Origin: Chitinophagaceae bacterium
GTDB lineage: Bacteria; Bacteroidota; Bacteroidia; Chitinophagales; Chitinophagaceae
Direction: 5' to 3'
NCBI GenBank assembly: GCA_947453295.1
Contig: CANGGD010000008.1
Location: 1 to 40,145, forward strand
Length of the DNA stretch: 40,145 nt
Part shown: piece by piece, positions 1 to 7,836 of the stretch
Layout: every line of letters starts with the position of its first letter
Numbering within the stretch: position 1 is the stretch's first letter
Program-made: the position numbers and the translations under genes
Notes under the pieces: model-generated
Databases searched by the model: none
Told to the model about the DNA's origin: nothing
Seen by the model: the letters and a program-made list of their open reading frames with translations, nothing else

Positions 1-159
1 ATAACCTTCTTTGAAGTCCTCATTTCTTAAAATTACTTCAGGAGCAACTTTAAATTCGTATTGTAGTCCTCTGCTTTGTAAATGTTTTCGGATATGAAAA
101 ATAAAATCTGAAATTACTTCCTGATGAAGAGGGATGTTGTATCCAGATATCTGGCTCAT
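1..159 (-). CDS. partial gene, unknown protein (N-terminal 53 residues)
   Basis: The minus-strand frame opens with ATG at 159 and runs off the left edge, giving 53 residues that begin MSQISGYNIPLHQEV. There is no signal peptide or membrane segment. The pattern (an early His-Gln, an amphipathic helix, then a strand containing VAPEVILRNEDF) is faintly like the start of Uma2-type PD-(D/E)XK nuclease-fold proteins, but no catalytic residue is inside the window and I do not name it. A -7 like promoter element (TAAATTTG, 230 to 223) lies about 64 bases upstream, which supports a separately transcribed gene rather than a continuation of the alkB operon. Confidence 0.6.
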   Translation of the reverse strand, partial: MSQISGYNIPLHQEVISDFIFHIRKHLQSRGLQYEFKVAPEVILRNEDFKEGY

Positions 160-222
160 ATATTTAATTATTAATTTGCTAGAGAATTAAAATTGGATTA
201 AACTGATTTATTAAATTTAATA

Positions 223-230
223 CAAATTTA
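223..230 (-). promoter_or_regulatory. Bacteroidetes-type -7 element for the left-edge gene
   Basis: Read on the minus strand the sequence is TAAATTTG, an exact match to TAnnTTTG. A TTTG that could act as -33 element lies at 257-254, with a spacer of 23, slightly longer than the usual 19-21. This is inferred from consensus only. Confidence 0.4.
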
Positions 231-332
231 TATGACAATTAATTTTGCTTTTTCAAATATGTAAAATTGTCACAATGCCCTAAAAAATTCAGCACTGCAG
301 GAAATCATCCCAACAAGAAAATTATTTTTTAG

Positions 333-352
333 AAATCAAACAGATTTGATTT
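333..352. terminator. A+T-rich hairpin downstream of alkB
   Basis: AAATCAAA at 333-340 pairs with TTTGATTT at 345-352 around a CAGA loop, and a further T run follows on the plus strand. It lies about 75 bases beyond the alkB stop codon on the minus strand, so it could end the repair operon. The stem has only two G-C pairs, so it would be a weak intrinsic terminator. Confidence 0.35.
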
Positions 353-427
353 TTTGTAGACAAATTACTTACGCTCTAATTATCAGCGGTCGCAGAACGA
401 TGCTAGAAAAATACTATTAAACCATTA

Positions 428-1060
428 TCATAATTTCCTAAATGTTAGATTAATCCTTAGATTTAAAATTTTAGATGTTTTAGGTATTTGATGTTGCCAA
501 AAATGCTGAGTTGTTCCCTTCATTAATAAAAAAGATCCATTAGTTAGATTGATATCAATTTTTTTTAAGTCTTTATTTTTTATATGCTTTAGTTGAAAAG
601 TTCTTGTTGCTCCAAAACTCACCGAGCCAATAACTGGGTTTTCTCCTAACTCTTTTTCATCATCTGCATGCCAACCCATACTATCATTTCCATTTCTATA
701 ATAATTCAACAGAACACTTGTGAAATTTACATTGCTAAGTGCCTCAATTCGTGATTTTATGAAAAGCAATTCTTCATTCCATGGGATTGGATTTAATACA
801 ATGCGAGAATAAGAATATTTTTTTTGTTCATCTCCATAAAAAGCTGTTAGTCTAGGTTGATTTATCTTTTTACCGAAGATCGATATTGCATATTGCTGCC
901 AATTAATTTTTTCTATTAATTTTTGTAATAAATTCTCACTCTCCAGAGCAGTAAAGAAGTTTTCACATAAAGTTATATCTGCATCAGGTAAATCATATTT
1001 GGTTATGTTTGGAGAAATTGAAGTGTCTTTCTGTTTTGTTGTTTCAAACAAATTCTTCAT
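428..1060 (-). CDS. alkB: AlkB-like 2-oxoglutarate/Fe(II) DNA dealkylase
   Basis: This is an AlkB-family dioxygenase, expected to remove methyl and other alkyl groups from base nitrogens of DNA or RNA using Fe(II), O2 and 2-oxoglutarate. Counting from the chosen start, the iron ligands are H131-x-D133 in GWHADDE and H190 in QHFWQHQIP. The RINLTFR motif near the end supplies the 2-oxoglutarate-binding arginine and the family-typical second arginine. The N-Y-x-NG-D-x-MGWH sequence resembles the ALKBH2/3 and bacterial AlkB groups. The ORF track starts at 1099, which would overlap the upstream gene by 14 bases. I prefer the ATG at 1060 (MKNLFETTKQ), leaving a 25-base gap and a 210-residue protein. 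It is the last gene of the photolyase operon, so direct reversal of alkylation is expressed with direct reversal of UV damage. Family is certain; substrate range is not. Confidence 0.9.
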   Translation of the reverse strand: MKNLFETTKQKDTSISPNITKYDLPDADITLCENFFTALESENLLQKLIEKINWQQYAISIFGKKINQPRLTAFYGDEQKKYSYSRIVLNPIPWNEELLFIKSRIEALSNVNFTSVLLNYYRNGNDSMGWHADDEKELGENPVIGSVSFGATRTFQLKHIKNKDLKKIDINLTNGSFLLMKGTTQHFWQHQIPKTSKILNLRINLTFRKL

Positions 1061-1085
1061 GATAGTTTTAATTGGGTTATACAAT

Positions 1086-2735
1086 CTATCTCTTTGCAAT
1101 TTTATTTCCTGTATTTCGTTGTCGGCTACATTTAAAACGAAGGATTGTTTTACTCCTCAGTGCGCTGTGTTTTGTTGTACGCGAATTCATTCTTTTTCTC
1201 CACATTCTAAAACTCGATGGTAAGGAATGATTTCTCATGAAATCAATAACATCTTTTTCTTTCAATCCAAACTGAAATTCTATAGCTTCAAATGGTGTAC
1301 GATCTTCCCAAGCCATCTGAATAATTCGGTCTTTATCTTGTTCATTAAAAAATGAAGAGGCAGTAATTTTTTTTTCTACTTCTTGTTTTGAATTTTTAAA
1401 TTGATCAATTTTATTTTCTAACATTAATTTGATTTTATTTTTTTTATAGCTTAACCATAATTTTCTATATAATCCATTTTTATCGTATTCGTTGGTTTGT
1501 TTTTCAATATTAAATACACTTGCGCCTCTGGGATTATTACCCACTCCAGCTATATAAGCCCAGTTGCACCAATTACTACTTACATCATAATCTATTAACT
1601 GTTTTTCAAAATAGGCAGCTCCATAACGCCAATCTAATTTTAAATCGTGACATAAATAACTCGCAACATTTTGTCTGCCTCTGTTGCTCATAAATCCGGT
1701 CTGATTCAATTCATTCATATTAGCATTGATAAAATCATTAGTTGTTTGACTATTACACCAACTTTGAAATACTTTTACTTCGTGTTGGTTGACAATTATC
1801 TGACTTTTTTTTATTCCATTTATAATAAAATACTGATAGGGATATTTTTGCATCATAAATACAAAATAATCTCTCCATAATAATTCAAATACTAACCAAT
1901 ATGTAGATTCGTTTGCACAATTTGTTTTTTCATATTTTTTTATTTCATGATAAATGACCACAGGCGATAAACAACCCATTGCCAACCACGCTGAAAATTT
2001 GGATGAATAATTTTCTCCAATCAAGCCATTTCTTGTATTCTTGTATGATGCTATAGAATGAGTCTCATTTAAATACACATTTAGTCTTTTTTTTCCTGTT
2101 GTCTCTCCCCCATTATATTTTATGGCAGCACGAGAATCAAATAAAAAGTTTGAATCTTCTAAATCAAAAAGAAATGATAAATTAATTTTTTCGATTGGTG
2201 GAGATGAGATATTTATTGGCTCTGGATAAACCGCTCTTATTTTTGCTTTTCTTTCAACCTGAATTTTAAAATCAGTAAAAACATCTGGTATTTGTTTTAT
2301 TTCAAACGGCAAATCTTGTGTTTTATACAAATTGGCTGTTTCATAAACTTCTAAAACACAACTCAATTTTTCTACTGCTTTTGCAACTTTTTTTTGAGTT
2401 GCAATTTCTTCATATCCAACTTGTTTCTTTGTGTATATTTTTTGAGCCTTATACTTTTCTGCAATTTTTAATAGCTCCTCTTCAGGATTACCATACACAA
2501 CTAATAGTCCTGATCCTTTTGTACGTAAATTATGATCTAAGTCGATTATAGATTCTTTCAAAAACTTTTTCCTATGCTTTCCAATTTTTTTGAAACCAAA
2601 TTGGGTTGTTGTAAAATGTGACTCATCTATACAATATATGGGTATAACCTCATCACTTTCAGAAATTGCCTGATACAATGTTTCATTATCAAGCAATCTT
2701 AAATCTGTTGTAAACCATACAATAGTTCGTTTCAT
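1086..2735 (-). CDS. DASH-type cryptochrome fused to a C-terminal DUF2805 (TIGR03643) module
   Basis: Residues 1-135 form the Rossmann antenna domain (start MKRTIVWFTTDLRLLDN) and about 200-430 the helical FAD domain. Signature stretches are GGETTGKKRLNVYL, the W-x-E-L-x-W-R-D-Y-F segment, and SNWCNWAYIAGVGNNPRG, all typical of the DASH clade, whose members repair cyclobutane pyrimidine dimers mainly in single-stranded DNA or act as blue-light sensors. Residues about 460-527 are a separate module (DRIIQMAWEDRTPFEAIEFQ, then PSSFRMWRKRM) that matches the small TIGR03643/DUF2805 family, usually a free-standing protein of about 75 residues encoded near photolyases. A basic tail of about 22 residues follows. 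At 549 residues the protein is about 100 longer than plain Cry-DASH, which the fusion explains. Its ATG abuts the stop of the preceding photolyase gene with no gap. Repair versus signalling role is unknown. Confidence 0.93.
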   Translation of the reverse strand: MKRTIVWFTTDLRLLDNETLYQAISESDEVIPIYCIDESHFTTTQFGFKKIGKHRKKFLKESIIDLDHNLRTKGSGLLVVYGNPEEELLKIAEKYKAQKIYTKKQVGYEEIATQKKVAKAVEKLSCVLEVYETANLYKTQDLPFEIKQIPDVFTDFKIQVERKAKIRAVYPEPINISSPPIEKINLSFLFDLEDSNFLFDSRAAIKYNGGETTGKKRLNVYLNETHSIASYKNTRNGLIGENYSSKFSAWLAMGCLSPVVIYHEIKKYEKTNCANESTYWLVFELLWRDYFVFMMQKYPYQYFIINGIKKSQIIVNQHEVKVFQSWCNSQTTNDFINANMNELNQTGFMSNRGRQNVASYLCHDLKLDWRYGAAYFEKQLIDYDVSSNWCNWAYIAGVGNNPRGASVFNIEKQTNEYDKNGLYRKLWLSYKKNKIKLMLENKIDQFKNSKQEVEKKITASSFFNEQDKDRIIQMAWEDRTPFEAIEFQFGLKEKDVIDFMRNHSLPSSFRMWRKRMNSRTTKHSALRSKTILRFKCSRQRNTGNKIAKR

Positions 2736-4286
2736 TTATAAATCATTAATATGCTCTAAATAATAATCAGCCTGCTTTATAATTTCGGACCTTGCATCAT
2801 CAGACATTTTTCTCCATACGTTGTACATCATACTTACTCTTGGATTATTATACAATTTATCTTCGTGACTCTCATAAAATTTCCAATATAAGCTGTTAAA
2901 GGGGCAAGCTTTTTGACCTGTTTTTTTAGTATGATCGTAATGGCAGTCATTACAATAACTACTCATTTTATTTATGTAACTGGCAGAACTTATGTAAGGC
3001 TTTGTACCAACGATGCCCCCATCTGCAAACTGACTCATGCCTCTTGTATTTGTGATTTCAACCCACTCAATTGCATCAATATAAATACCCAAATACCATT
3101 CATCTACTTTTACAGGATTTATACCTGCAAGCAAGGCAAAGTTTCCTGTAATCATTAATCGTTGTATATGATGCGCATATGCGAATTCGATAGACTGTAC
3201 AATAGAATTTTTCAAACAATTCATCTTCGTTTTTCCAGTCCAATACCAATCTGGTAAATCATTTTTATGCTCAAAGAAATTAAGTGTAGCATATTCTGGC
3301 ATTTTTAACCAATAAACACCGCGCATATATTCGCGCCATCCAATAATTTGTCTCACAAATCCTTCTAACTGATGATATTCTATTTTTTGTGGATTTTTAA
3401 AATACGATTCTATGGCACTTTCTACCACTTCCCTTGGTGTGATTAATTTTGTGTTCAGAGAAAAAGATAATCTTGAGTGATATATTGACCATTCATTTGG
3501 TGCCATTGCATCTTGAAAGGTTCCAAAAAATGGCAAACAATGTTCAACAAAAAAATCAAGTAAGGTTAATGATTGTAATCTGTTAACAGGCCAGATAAAG
3601 TTTTTACTATTTACTACACCAATAGTGTGTATGTTCGACTTTATGATTTCATTTTCTATTTGAGAAAGATCGTTAGAAAATAAACATGGACTTATGGGTT
3701 TATGTGACTTTGGTAATTTTTTTCGATTGTCTTGGTCAAAATTCCATTTTCCAAATAGAGGCTTATTATCAGCATCAATTAAAATTTGATGCTTTTTACG
3801 CATGTATCTATAGAAAGTTTCCATTAATAATTTTTTGTTATTAGGAAACAATTCTCTGAGTTCATGTCTTGAAGTTAAAAAATGTTCAGAATCAAATACT
3901 TTTACTGATACTTTTAATTTACTGCAAAGCGTTTTCAAATGTATGTCTACACGATATTCATCCGGTTCTTGGTATTCAAATTTTGTGAACTTGTGTTTAT
4001 TGATTAGCTCGATACAATTTTCATCAAATCGATGAAAATTATTTTCGTCATTTAGTTTTAAATATATTAATTGATGATTTTTATTTTGTATCTCCTGAGC
4101 GAAATTTCTCATGGCTGCAAAAAATCCGATTACTTTTTGAATGTGATGTTTTACGTAATCAGTCTCACTTTTCACTTCCATCATGACATAAGTAACATCA
4201 TCATCAACTGTATTGAACCAACTATGTTGAATATTAAGCTGGTCGCCCAAAATCAAGCGTAAGGTTTTTTGCTTTTGTGTACTCAT
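2736..4286 (-). CDS. iron-sulfur (6-4) photolyase (FeS-BCP / PhrB family)
   Basis: This is a deoxyribodipyrimidine photolyase-related protein of the FeS-BCP class, which repairs (6-4) photoproducts in blue light using FAD and contains a [4Fe-4S] cluster. The N-terminal domain (LRLILGDQLN) would hold the antenna. Four cysteines at 357, 445, 448 and 461 (MNCLKN, SYCNDCHYD, KACPFN) are spaced 88, 3 and 13 residues apart, the spacing of the cluster ligands in Agrobacterium PhrB as I recall them (350, 438, 441, 454). The length of 516 is normal for the family. The start ATG is 2 bases after the stop of the DUF2256 gene and its own stop abuts cry-DASH, so translation is probably coupled. Family identity is very secure. 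Confidence 0.95.
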   Translation of the reverse strand: MSTQKQKTLRLILGDQLNIQHSWFNTVDDDVTYVMMEVKSETDYVKHHIQKVIGFFAAMRNFAQEIQNKNHQLIYLKLNDENNFHRFDENCIELINKHKFTKFEYQEPDEYRVDIHLKTLCSKLKVSVKVFDSEHFLTSRHELRELFPNNKKLLMETFYRYMRKKHQILIDADNKPLFGKWNFDQDNRKKLPKSHKPISPCLFSNDLSQIENEIIKSNIHTIGVVNSKNFIWPVNRLQSLTLLDFFVEHCLPFFGTFQDAMAPNEWSIYHSRLSFSLNTKLITPREVVESAIESYFKNPQKIEYHQLEGFVRQIIGWREYMRGVYWLKMPEYATLNFFEHKNDLPDWYWTGKTKMNCLKNSIVQSIEFAYAHHIQRLMITGNFALLAGINPVKVDEWYLGIYIDAIEWVEITNTRGMSQFADGGIVGTKPYISSASYINKMSSYCNDCHYDHTKKTGQKACPFNSLYWKFYESHEDKLYNNPRVSMMYNVWRKMSDDARSEIIKQADYYLEHINDL

Positions 4287-4288
4287 TA

Positions 4289-4426
4289 TTATCTTTTATT
4301 TCTGCATGCATCACTACAATACTTTACCATGTCCCAATTTTTCTCCCATTTTTTTCGCCATGAAAATGGTCGGTTGCACACAATACAAATTTTAGTGGGG
4401 AGGTTTTCTTTTTTAACTGCTTTCAT
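4289..4426 (-). CDS. DUF2256 mini zinc-ribbon protein (45 residues)
   Basis: This short gene is absent from the ORF track. From ATG at 4426 to TAA at 4289 it encodes [20 protein letters not shown] followed by [23 protein letters not shown]. The paired cysteines (C14-x2-C17 and C37-x3-C41) suggest a small zinc-binding knuckle, and the whole pattern is that of DUF2256, a family of roughly 40-60 residues regularly encoded beside photolyases and cryptochromes. It sits between the flavin reductase-like gene (19 bases upstream) and the FeS photolyase (2 bases downstream), so it is inside the operon. The plus-strand ORF 4269..4487 in the track is its shadow. Molecular function is unknown; nucleic-acid or partner-protein binding is only a guess. 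Confidence 0.9.
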   Translation of the reverse strand: MKAVKKENLPTKICIVCNRPFSWRKKWEKNWDMVKYCSDACRNKR

Positions 4427-4445
4427 CAAATGGTATACATATTTT

Positions 4446-5087
4446 TTAATTTATTTCAACAGGCATCTTATCAGTTTTAGCATATGACAACTTTGCTATT
4501 TTGTTGGAAGTGTGATAACTGTCTAAGCCTGATATTGTTATTGTTTCTGCTTTCTCTATGTCTATTGCACCATCTTGCAACAAACAATATTCAGGAACTA
4601 TGGCTTGAATTACCTTTCCGATAATCAAAATCGTATTATTTATTTTCAATTCGTGTTTTTCAACATATTCTACACCATATTTGATGAAACTTTCCTTTAC
4701 GTAAGGAGCTGAAATACCAGTGATAAACTCAGGAGTTAAACCAGTTGCATCAAATTCTGAAATATTTTTAGGATAGCGAGCAGATGTTTGATGTGCTTGT
4801 TTAAAAATATTTTTATTAATGTGATTGATCGTATAATACTTTGTCTCTAAGATATTTTCCAATGTATGACGCTCTGTTATATTTGGTCTGCTGATAAATC
4901 CAATCAAAGCCGGATTTGATCCAAGATGAGTTACAGAGCTAAAAATAGATAGGTTGATATTTTTATTTTTATCAATGGTTCCTATTAAAGATGCGCTTTT
5001 AAATCCTGTCAGCGAATTCATAAAAGCTGCTCTATATTGAGCTTCCATGTTTAAGATATCGCCATCCGATAAGTATTTAGAATGCAT
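4446..5087 (-). CDS. flavin reductase-like FMN-binding protein
   Basis: The protein has 213 residues and belongs to the flavin reductase-like split-barrel domain family: a [21 protein letters not shown] segment, then [15 protein letters not shown] (split here by ordinary family variation) and a later NHINKN strand. Such proteins bind FMN and often reduce free flavin with NAD(P)H or serve as the reductase part of two-component systems. It is the first gene of the leftward photolyase operon, and homologues often sit next to photolyase genes in Bacteroidota. Handling of flavin for the FAD-dependent photolyases is a reasonable but untested idea. No signal peptide or membrane segment is seen. The intergenic region before it is shared with the divergent ABC transporter. 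Confidence 0.85.
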   Translation of the reverse strand: MHSKYLSDGDILNMEAQYRAAFMNSLTGFKSASLIGTIDKNKNINLSIFSSVTHLGSNPALIGFISRPNITERHTLENILETKYYTINHINKNIFKQAHQTSARYPKNISEFDATGLTPEFITGISAPYVKESFIKYGVEYVEKHELKINNTILIIGKVIQAIVPEYCLLQDGAIDIEKAETITISGLDSYHTSNKIAKLSYAKTDKMPVEIN

Positions 5088-5213
5088 ACGATTGAAGTTT
5101 TTTAGTAATTGTCAAACAAATTTGAAATCAATTTGTTCTGTAATTTAATAGCAATTAGAAAGGCCATATGAAACAGGCATTGTTGTAAGACAGAATGTTT
5201 TATTATTTTTTTA

Positions 5214-5237
5214 TTTGATTTTACATCCAAAATCAAA
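5214..5237. repeat. 9-bp perfect inverted repeat in the divergent promoter region
   Basis: TTTGATTTT at 5214-5222 and AAAATCAAA at 5229-5237 are exact reverse complements around ACATCC. It lies between the divergent flavin reductase and ABC transporter genes, where a terminator makes no sense, so an operator is the more likely role. The A+T-rich composition weakens the case. Confidence 0.4.
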
Positions 5238-5269
5238 CTTTTCATCTTCAATGTTGTTATAAATTGTCA

Positions 5270-6202
5270 ATGAAACCGATAATTGAAGTAAGTCAACTTT
5301 GTAAAAATTTCAAGCATTTTACTGCTGTAAATAATCTAAATTTCACCGTTTATAAAGGGGATGTATTTGGTTTTCTAGGAGAAAATGGAGCAGGAAAATC
5401 TACAACAATTAGAATGTTGCTTACTTTAATTGAGCCAACCTCTGGGAATATTAATTTATTTGGAGAAAACCTCCAAAAAAACAGAAAAGAGATATTAAAT
5501 AAAGTAGGTGCTGTAATTGAAAAACCTGACTTGTATAAATATTTGTCTGCTTTTGATAATTTGAACCTATTTGCAAAAATGAGCAGACTTAAATTATCTA
5601 AAAATGTTTTATTGGAGCAACTCGATCTAGTTGGATTAGCAGACAGATGGGACAGCAAAGTAAAAACGTTCAGTCAGGGTATGAAGCAACGTTTAGGTAT
5701 TGCAGTTGCATTGGTTCATAATCCAGAGTTGATTGTTTTAGACGAACCTACAAATGGACTAGATCCTCAAGGCATAGCCGATATTAGAAACCTCATTCTA
5801 AAACTCAGTCATGAGCGAGGTAAGACAATTCTAGTTTCATCTCATCTTTTGAGTGAAATAGAAATCATTGCGAATAGAATGCTTATTATGCATAAAGGGA
5901 AAAAAATAGTTGAAGGGGATGTCAACAGCCTACTCGACCCATCTAAAACAATCGTAAAAATTGAAACAGCAAACAATCAGAATGCATTTGAGCTTCTTTC
6001 CAATTCAATTTGGTCGGAAGATTTAAAAATTATCGATGAGCAAATTCTTTTGAAAATTGCAAAAAAGGATGTTCCTAATTTAAATAAATTTTTAATTCAA
6101 CATAGCGTTGATGTTTACTTGATTCAGCCACTCCATTCGCTTGAAAATTATTTTTTGAACCTTACTAAATCTACAGCGCATGTTGAGTCTTTTACAAATT
6201 GA
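5270..6202 (+). CDS. ABC transporter ATP-binding protein
   Basis: This is the ATPase of an ABC-2 type exporter. Walker A is GENGAGKST, the signature is FSQGMKQRLG (a typical variant of LSGGQ in this subfamily), Walker B is LIVLDEPTNGLDPQG, and the switch histidine follows in SSHLLSE. After the nucleotide-binding domain (about residues 1-220) comes a C-terminal extension of about 90 residues, as in CcmA/NatA-like proteins. The track begins at a TTG (5264); the ATG two codons later (MKPIIEVSQ) is the better start, giving 310 residues. It overlaps the permease gene by 23 bases, so the two are one transcription unit and surely form one complex. The exported substrate cannot be told from sequence. 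Confidence 0.92.
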   Translation: MKPIIEVSQLCKNFKHFTAVNNLNFTVYKGDVFGFLGENGAGKSTTIRMLLTLIEPTSGNINLFGENLQKNRKEILNKVGAVIEKPDLYKYLSAFDNLNLFAKMSRLKLSKNVLLEQLDLVGLADRWDSKVKTFSQGMKQRLGIAVALVHNPELIVLDEPTNGLDPQGIADIRNLILKLSHERGKTILVSSHLLSEIEIIANRMLIMHKGKKIVEGDVNSLLDPSKTIVKIETANNQNAFELLSNSIWSEDLKIIDEQILLKIAKKDVPNLNKFLIQHSVDVYLIQPLHSLENYFLNLTKSTAHVESFTN

Positions 6203-7073
6203 GTTATATAAAATATACAGAAGACCCAGAACGTATATTGCTTTTGCTGCAATTACTGCAATTGTTTTGATATTTCAGTTTGCCTTCAAATCCGATGGAC
6301 AAAGCTATATGAATTTGATGCTGCAAAATGTTCAGGATAATTTTGAATTGGACAAATCGAAAGCTATCAATGGTTATTTCATGTGTTATATCATATTAAA
6401 CACCTTGTTGGTTCAAGTTCCAATATTAGTGGCATTAATAGCAGGAGATGCAATTTCCGGAGAAGCAAATATGGGAACACTTAGATTAATTGTGACGAAA
6501 CCTTTTAGTCGCACTCAACTAATTATTGTGAAGTTTTTAGCTTCATTTATTTTTACAATTATTTTATTGGTGTGGATGGCAATTTTAGCATTGTTTGTGA
6601 GTTTATTGATTTTTGGATCAGACGATTTGTTGATTTTTAGAGTAAAGGGTGAAGAATCGCAGATTTTACAAATTACCCAAGATGATATATTGTGGAGATA
6701 CTTTGCTGCATTTGGCTATGCCACAATTGCATTAACTGTAATTGCATCGCTAGGTATCTTACTTTCTGTATTTGCCGAAAATTCAATTGGTCCAATTGTT
6801 GCAACTGTATGTATTGTGTTGTTTTTTACAATTGTATCCAACATTAATGTTCCTATTATTGATAAAAATATAAAGCCCTGGTTATTTACTTCTTATTTGG
6901 TTGGATGGAAAGGATTTTTTTACATTGGAATTGATGCTGAAGGTCAACCCATAAAAGGCTCTGTTGAAAATTGGATGGCAATCAGAAACAGTTTGTATAT
7001 TTTAATTGCCCACATAGGTTTTTTTCTTGGAGCAGCTATTTACTCATTTCGAAACAAGGACATACTTTCCTAA
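6180..7073 (+). CDS. ABC-2 type transporter permease
   Basis: The 297-residue integral membrane protein has a short cytoplasmic start (IELYKIYRRPRTYIAF), a first membrane segment at about 18-36, an extracytoplasmic loop, and five further hydrophobic segments. The GDAISGEANMGTLRLIVTKP stretch is the hallmark of ABC-2 permeases, with the coupling region around TKPFSR. Its ATG lies inside the end of the ATPase gene, a 23-base overlap that implies translational coupling. The partner ATPase and the following LolA-like gene suggest transport of something at the cell envelope. The substrate is unknown. Confidence 0.88.
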   Translation: MLSLLQIELYKIYRRPRTYIAFAAITAIVLIFQFAFKSDGQSYMNLMLQNVQDNFELDKSKAINGYFMCYIILNTLLVQVPILVALIAGDAISGEANMGTLRLIVTKPFSRTQLIIVKFLASFIFTIILLVWMAILALFVSLLIFGSDDLLIFRVKGEESQILQITQDDILWRYFAAFGYATIALTVIASLGILLSVFAENSIGPIVATVCIVLFFTIVSNINVPIIDKNIKPWLFTSYLVGWKGFFYIGIDAEGQPIKGSVENWMAIRNSLYILIAHIGFFLGAAIYSFRNKDILS

Positions 7074-7081
7074 ATAAAATC

Positions 7082-7780
7082 ATGAAAAATAAAACAATTT
7101 ATATTCTATTCTTTTTTATTCTTGTTCAGCAAATTACTGCTGGTCAAAATATTAATGTATTAGTAGCCAACGCAAAATCAAAAATCGATCAGGTAAAAGA
7201 TTATAAAGCTTCAGGAAAGATGAAAACTAATGTTAGCTTTTTAAAACTACCAATAGCAAACGTAATGTTGTATTTTAAAAACCCCAATAAGTTTAAATTA
7301 AAAAGCGAGAAAGGTGTTTCATTTGTTCCCAAAGGATCATTGAATATTAATCTTAATAGCATATTTACCGAAACGGATTATACAATTATCGATGCTGGTA
7401 CTGAAAAAGTAGATAATATTCCTGTAAGAGTGGCAAAACTTTTGCCAAATGATGATAATAACGATTTAGTGTTAACTACTCTTTATATTGATCCTATTCA
7501 ACTTTTAATTTTAAAAAGTAAAACAACGACAAAAGAAAATGGTACATATGAATTGAAGATGAATTACCACAAATATTCAAAATATGGTTTACCAGATAAA
7601 ATATTATTTTCATTCAATACTAAAGATTATAAATTACCAAAAGGAATAACTTTTGATTTTGATGATAGAACAAGTAAATCTTCGATCCCAAAAACTGAAA
7701 AAAACAAAAAAGGTGAATTAGAAATTTTGTTCTCAAATTATGAAATTAATAAGGGAATATCAGACGACATGTTTAAATAA
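7082..7780 (+). CDS. LolA-like outer-membrane lipoprotein-sorting protein
   Basis: The track frame begins at 6971 inside the permease gene, but the ATG at 7082 (MKNKTIYILFFFILVQQITAG) opens a clear Sec signal peptide and gives 232 residues, 8 bases after the permease stop. The mature part looks like the LolA/outer-membrane lipoprotein-sorting fold: an alternating strand pattern with KDYKASGKMKTNVSF, then VMLYFKNPNKFKLKSEKG, a central TTLYIDPIQLLILKSKTTTK strand pair and a late tract rich in Lys and Asp. LolA-like proteins carry hydrophobic cargo in the periplasm. Together with the ABC pair it could form a lipid or lipoprotein handling unit, but whether it is functionally LolA is uncertain. 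Confidence 0.65.
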   Translation: MKNKTIYILFFFILVQQITAGQNINVLVANAKSKIDQVKDYKASGKMKTNVSFLKLPIANVMLYFKNPNKFKLKSEKGVSFVPKGSLNINLNSIFTETDYTIIDAGTEKVDNIPVRVAKLLPNDDNNDLVLTTLYIDPIQLLILKSKTTTKENGTYELKMNYHKYSKYGLPDKILFSFNTKDYKLPKGITFDFDDRTSKSSIPKTEKNKKGELEILFSNYEINKGISDDMFK

Positions 7781-7836
7781 TTAATGTTTAACTGTATCGT
7801 TGTGTTTGATTTTTTAATTTAAATAAAAAACTAAAT

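Larger units (their letters stand above)
160..427. other. intergenic region between alkB end and the left-edge gene
   Basis: No coding frame is convincing here. The stretch holds an A+T-rich hairpin (333-352), a minus-strand -7 element (223-230) and an 8-bp inverted repeat TGACAATT/AATTGTCA (233-240 and 266-273) that brackets the place where a -33 element would sit. Confidence 0.6.

Noticed and set aside
3835-4035. Plus-strand ORFs across the photolyase genes (e.g. 66 and 81 residues)
   Set aside because: All are antisense to strongly identified genes and show no recognisable protein features.
4269-4487. Plus-strand ORF of 72 residues between the photolyase and flavin reductase genes
   Set aside because: It is antisense to the DUF2256 gene, which has a clear family pattern and operon spacing.
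6971-7081. N-terminal extension of the LolA-like ORF into the permease gene
   Set aside because: The ATG at 7082 starts a normal signal peptide; the extension is out-of-frame permease sequence.
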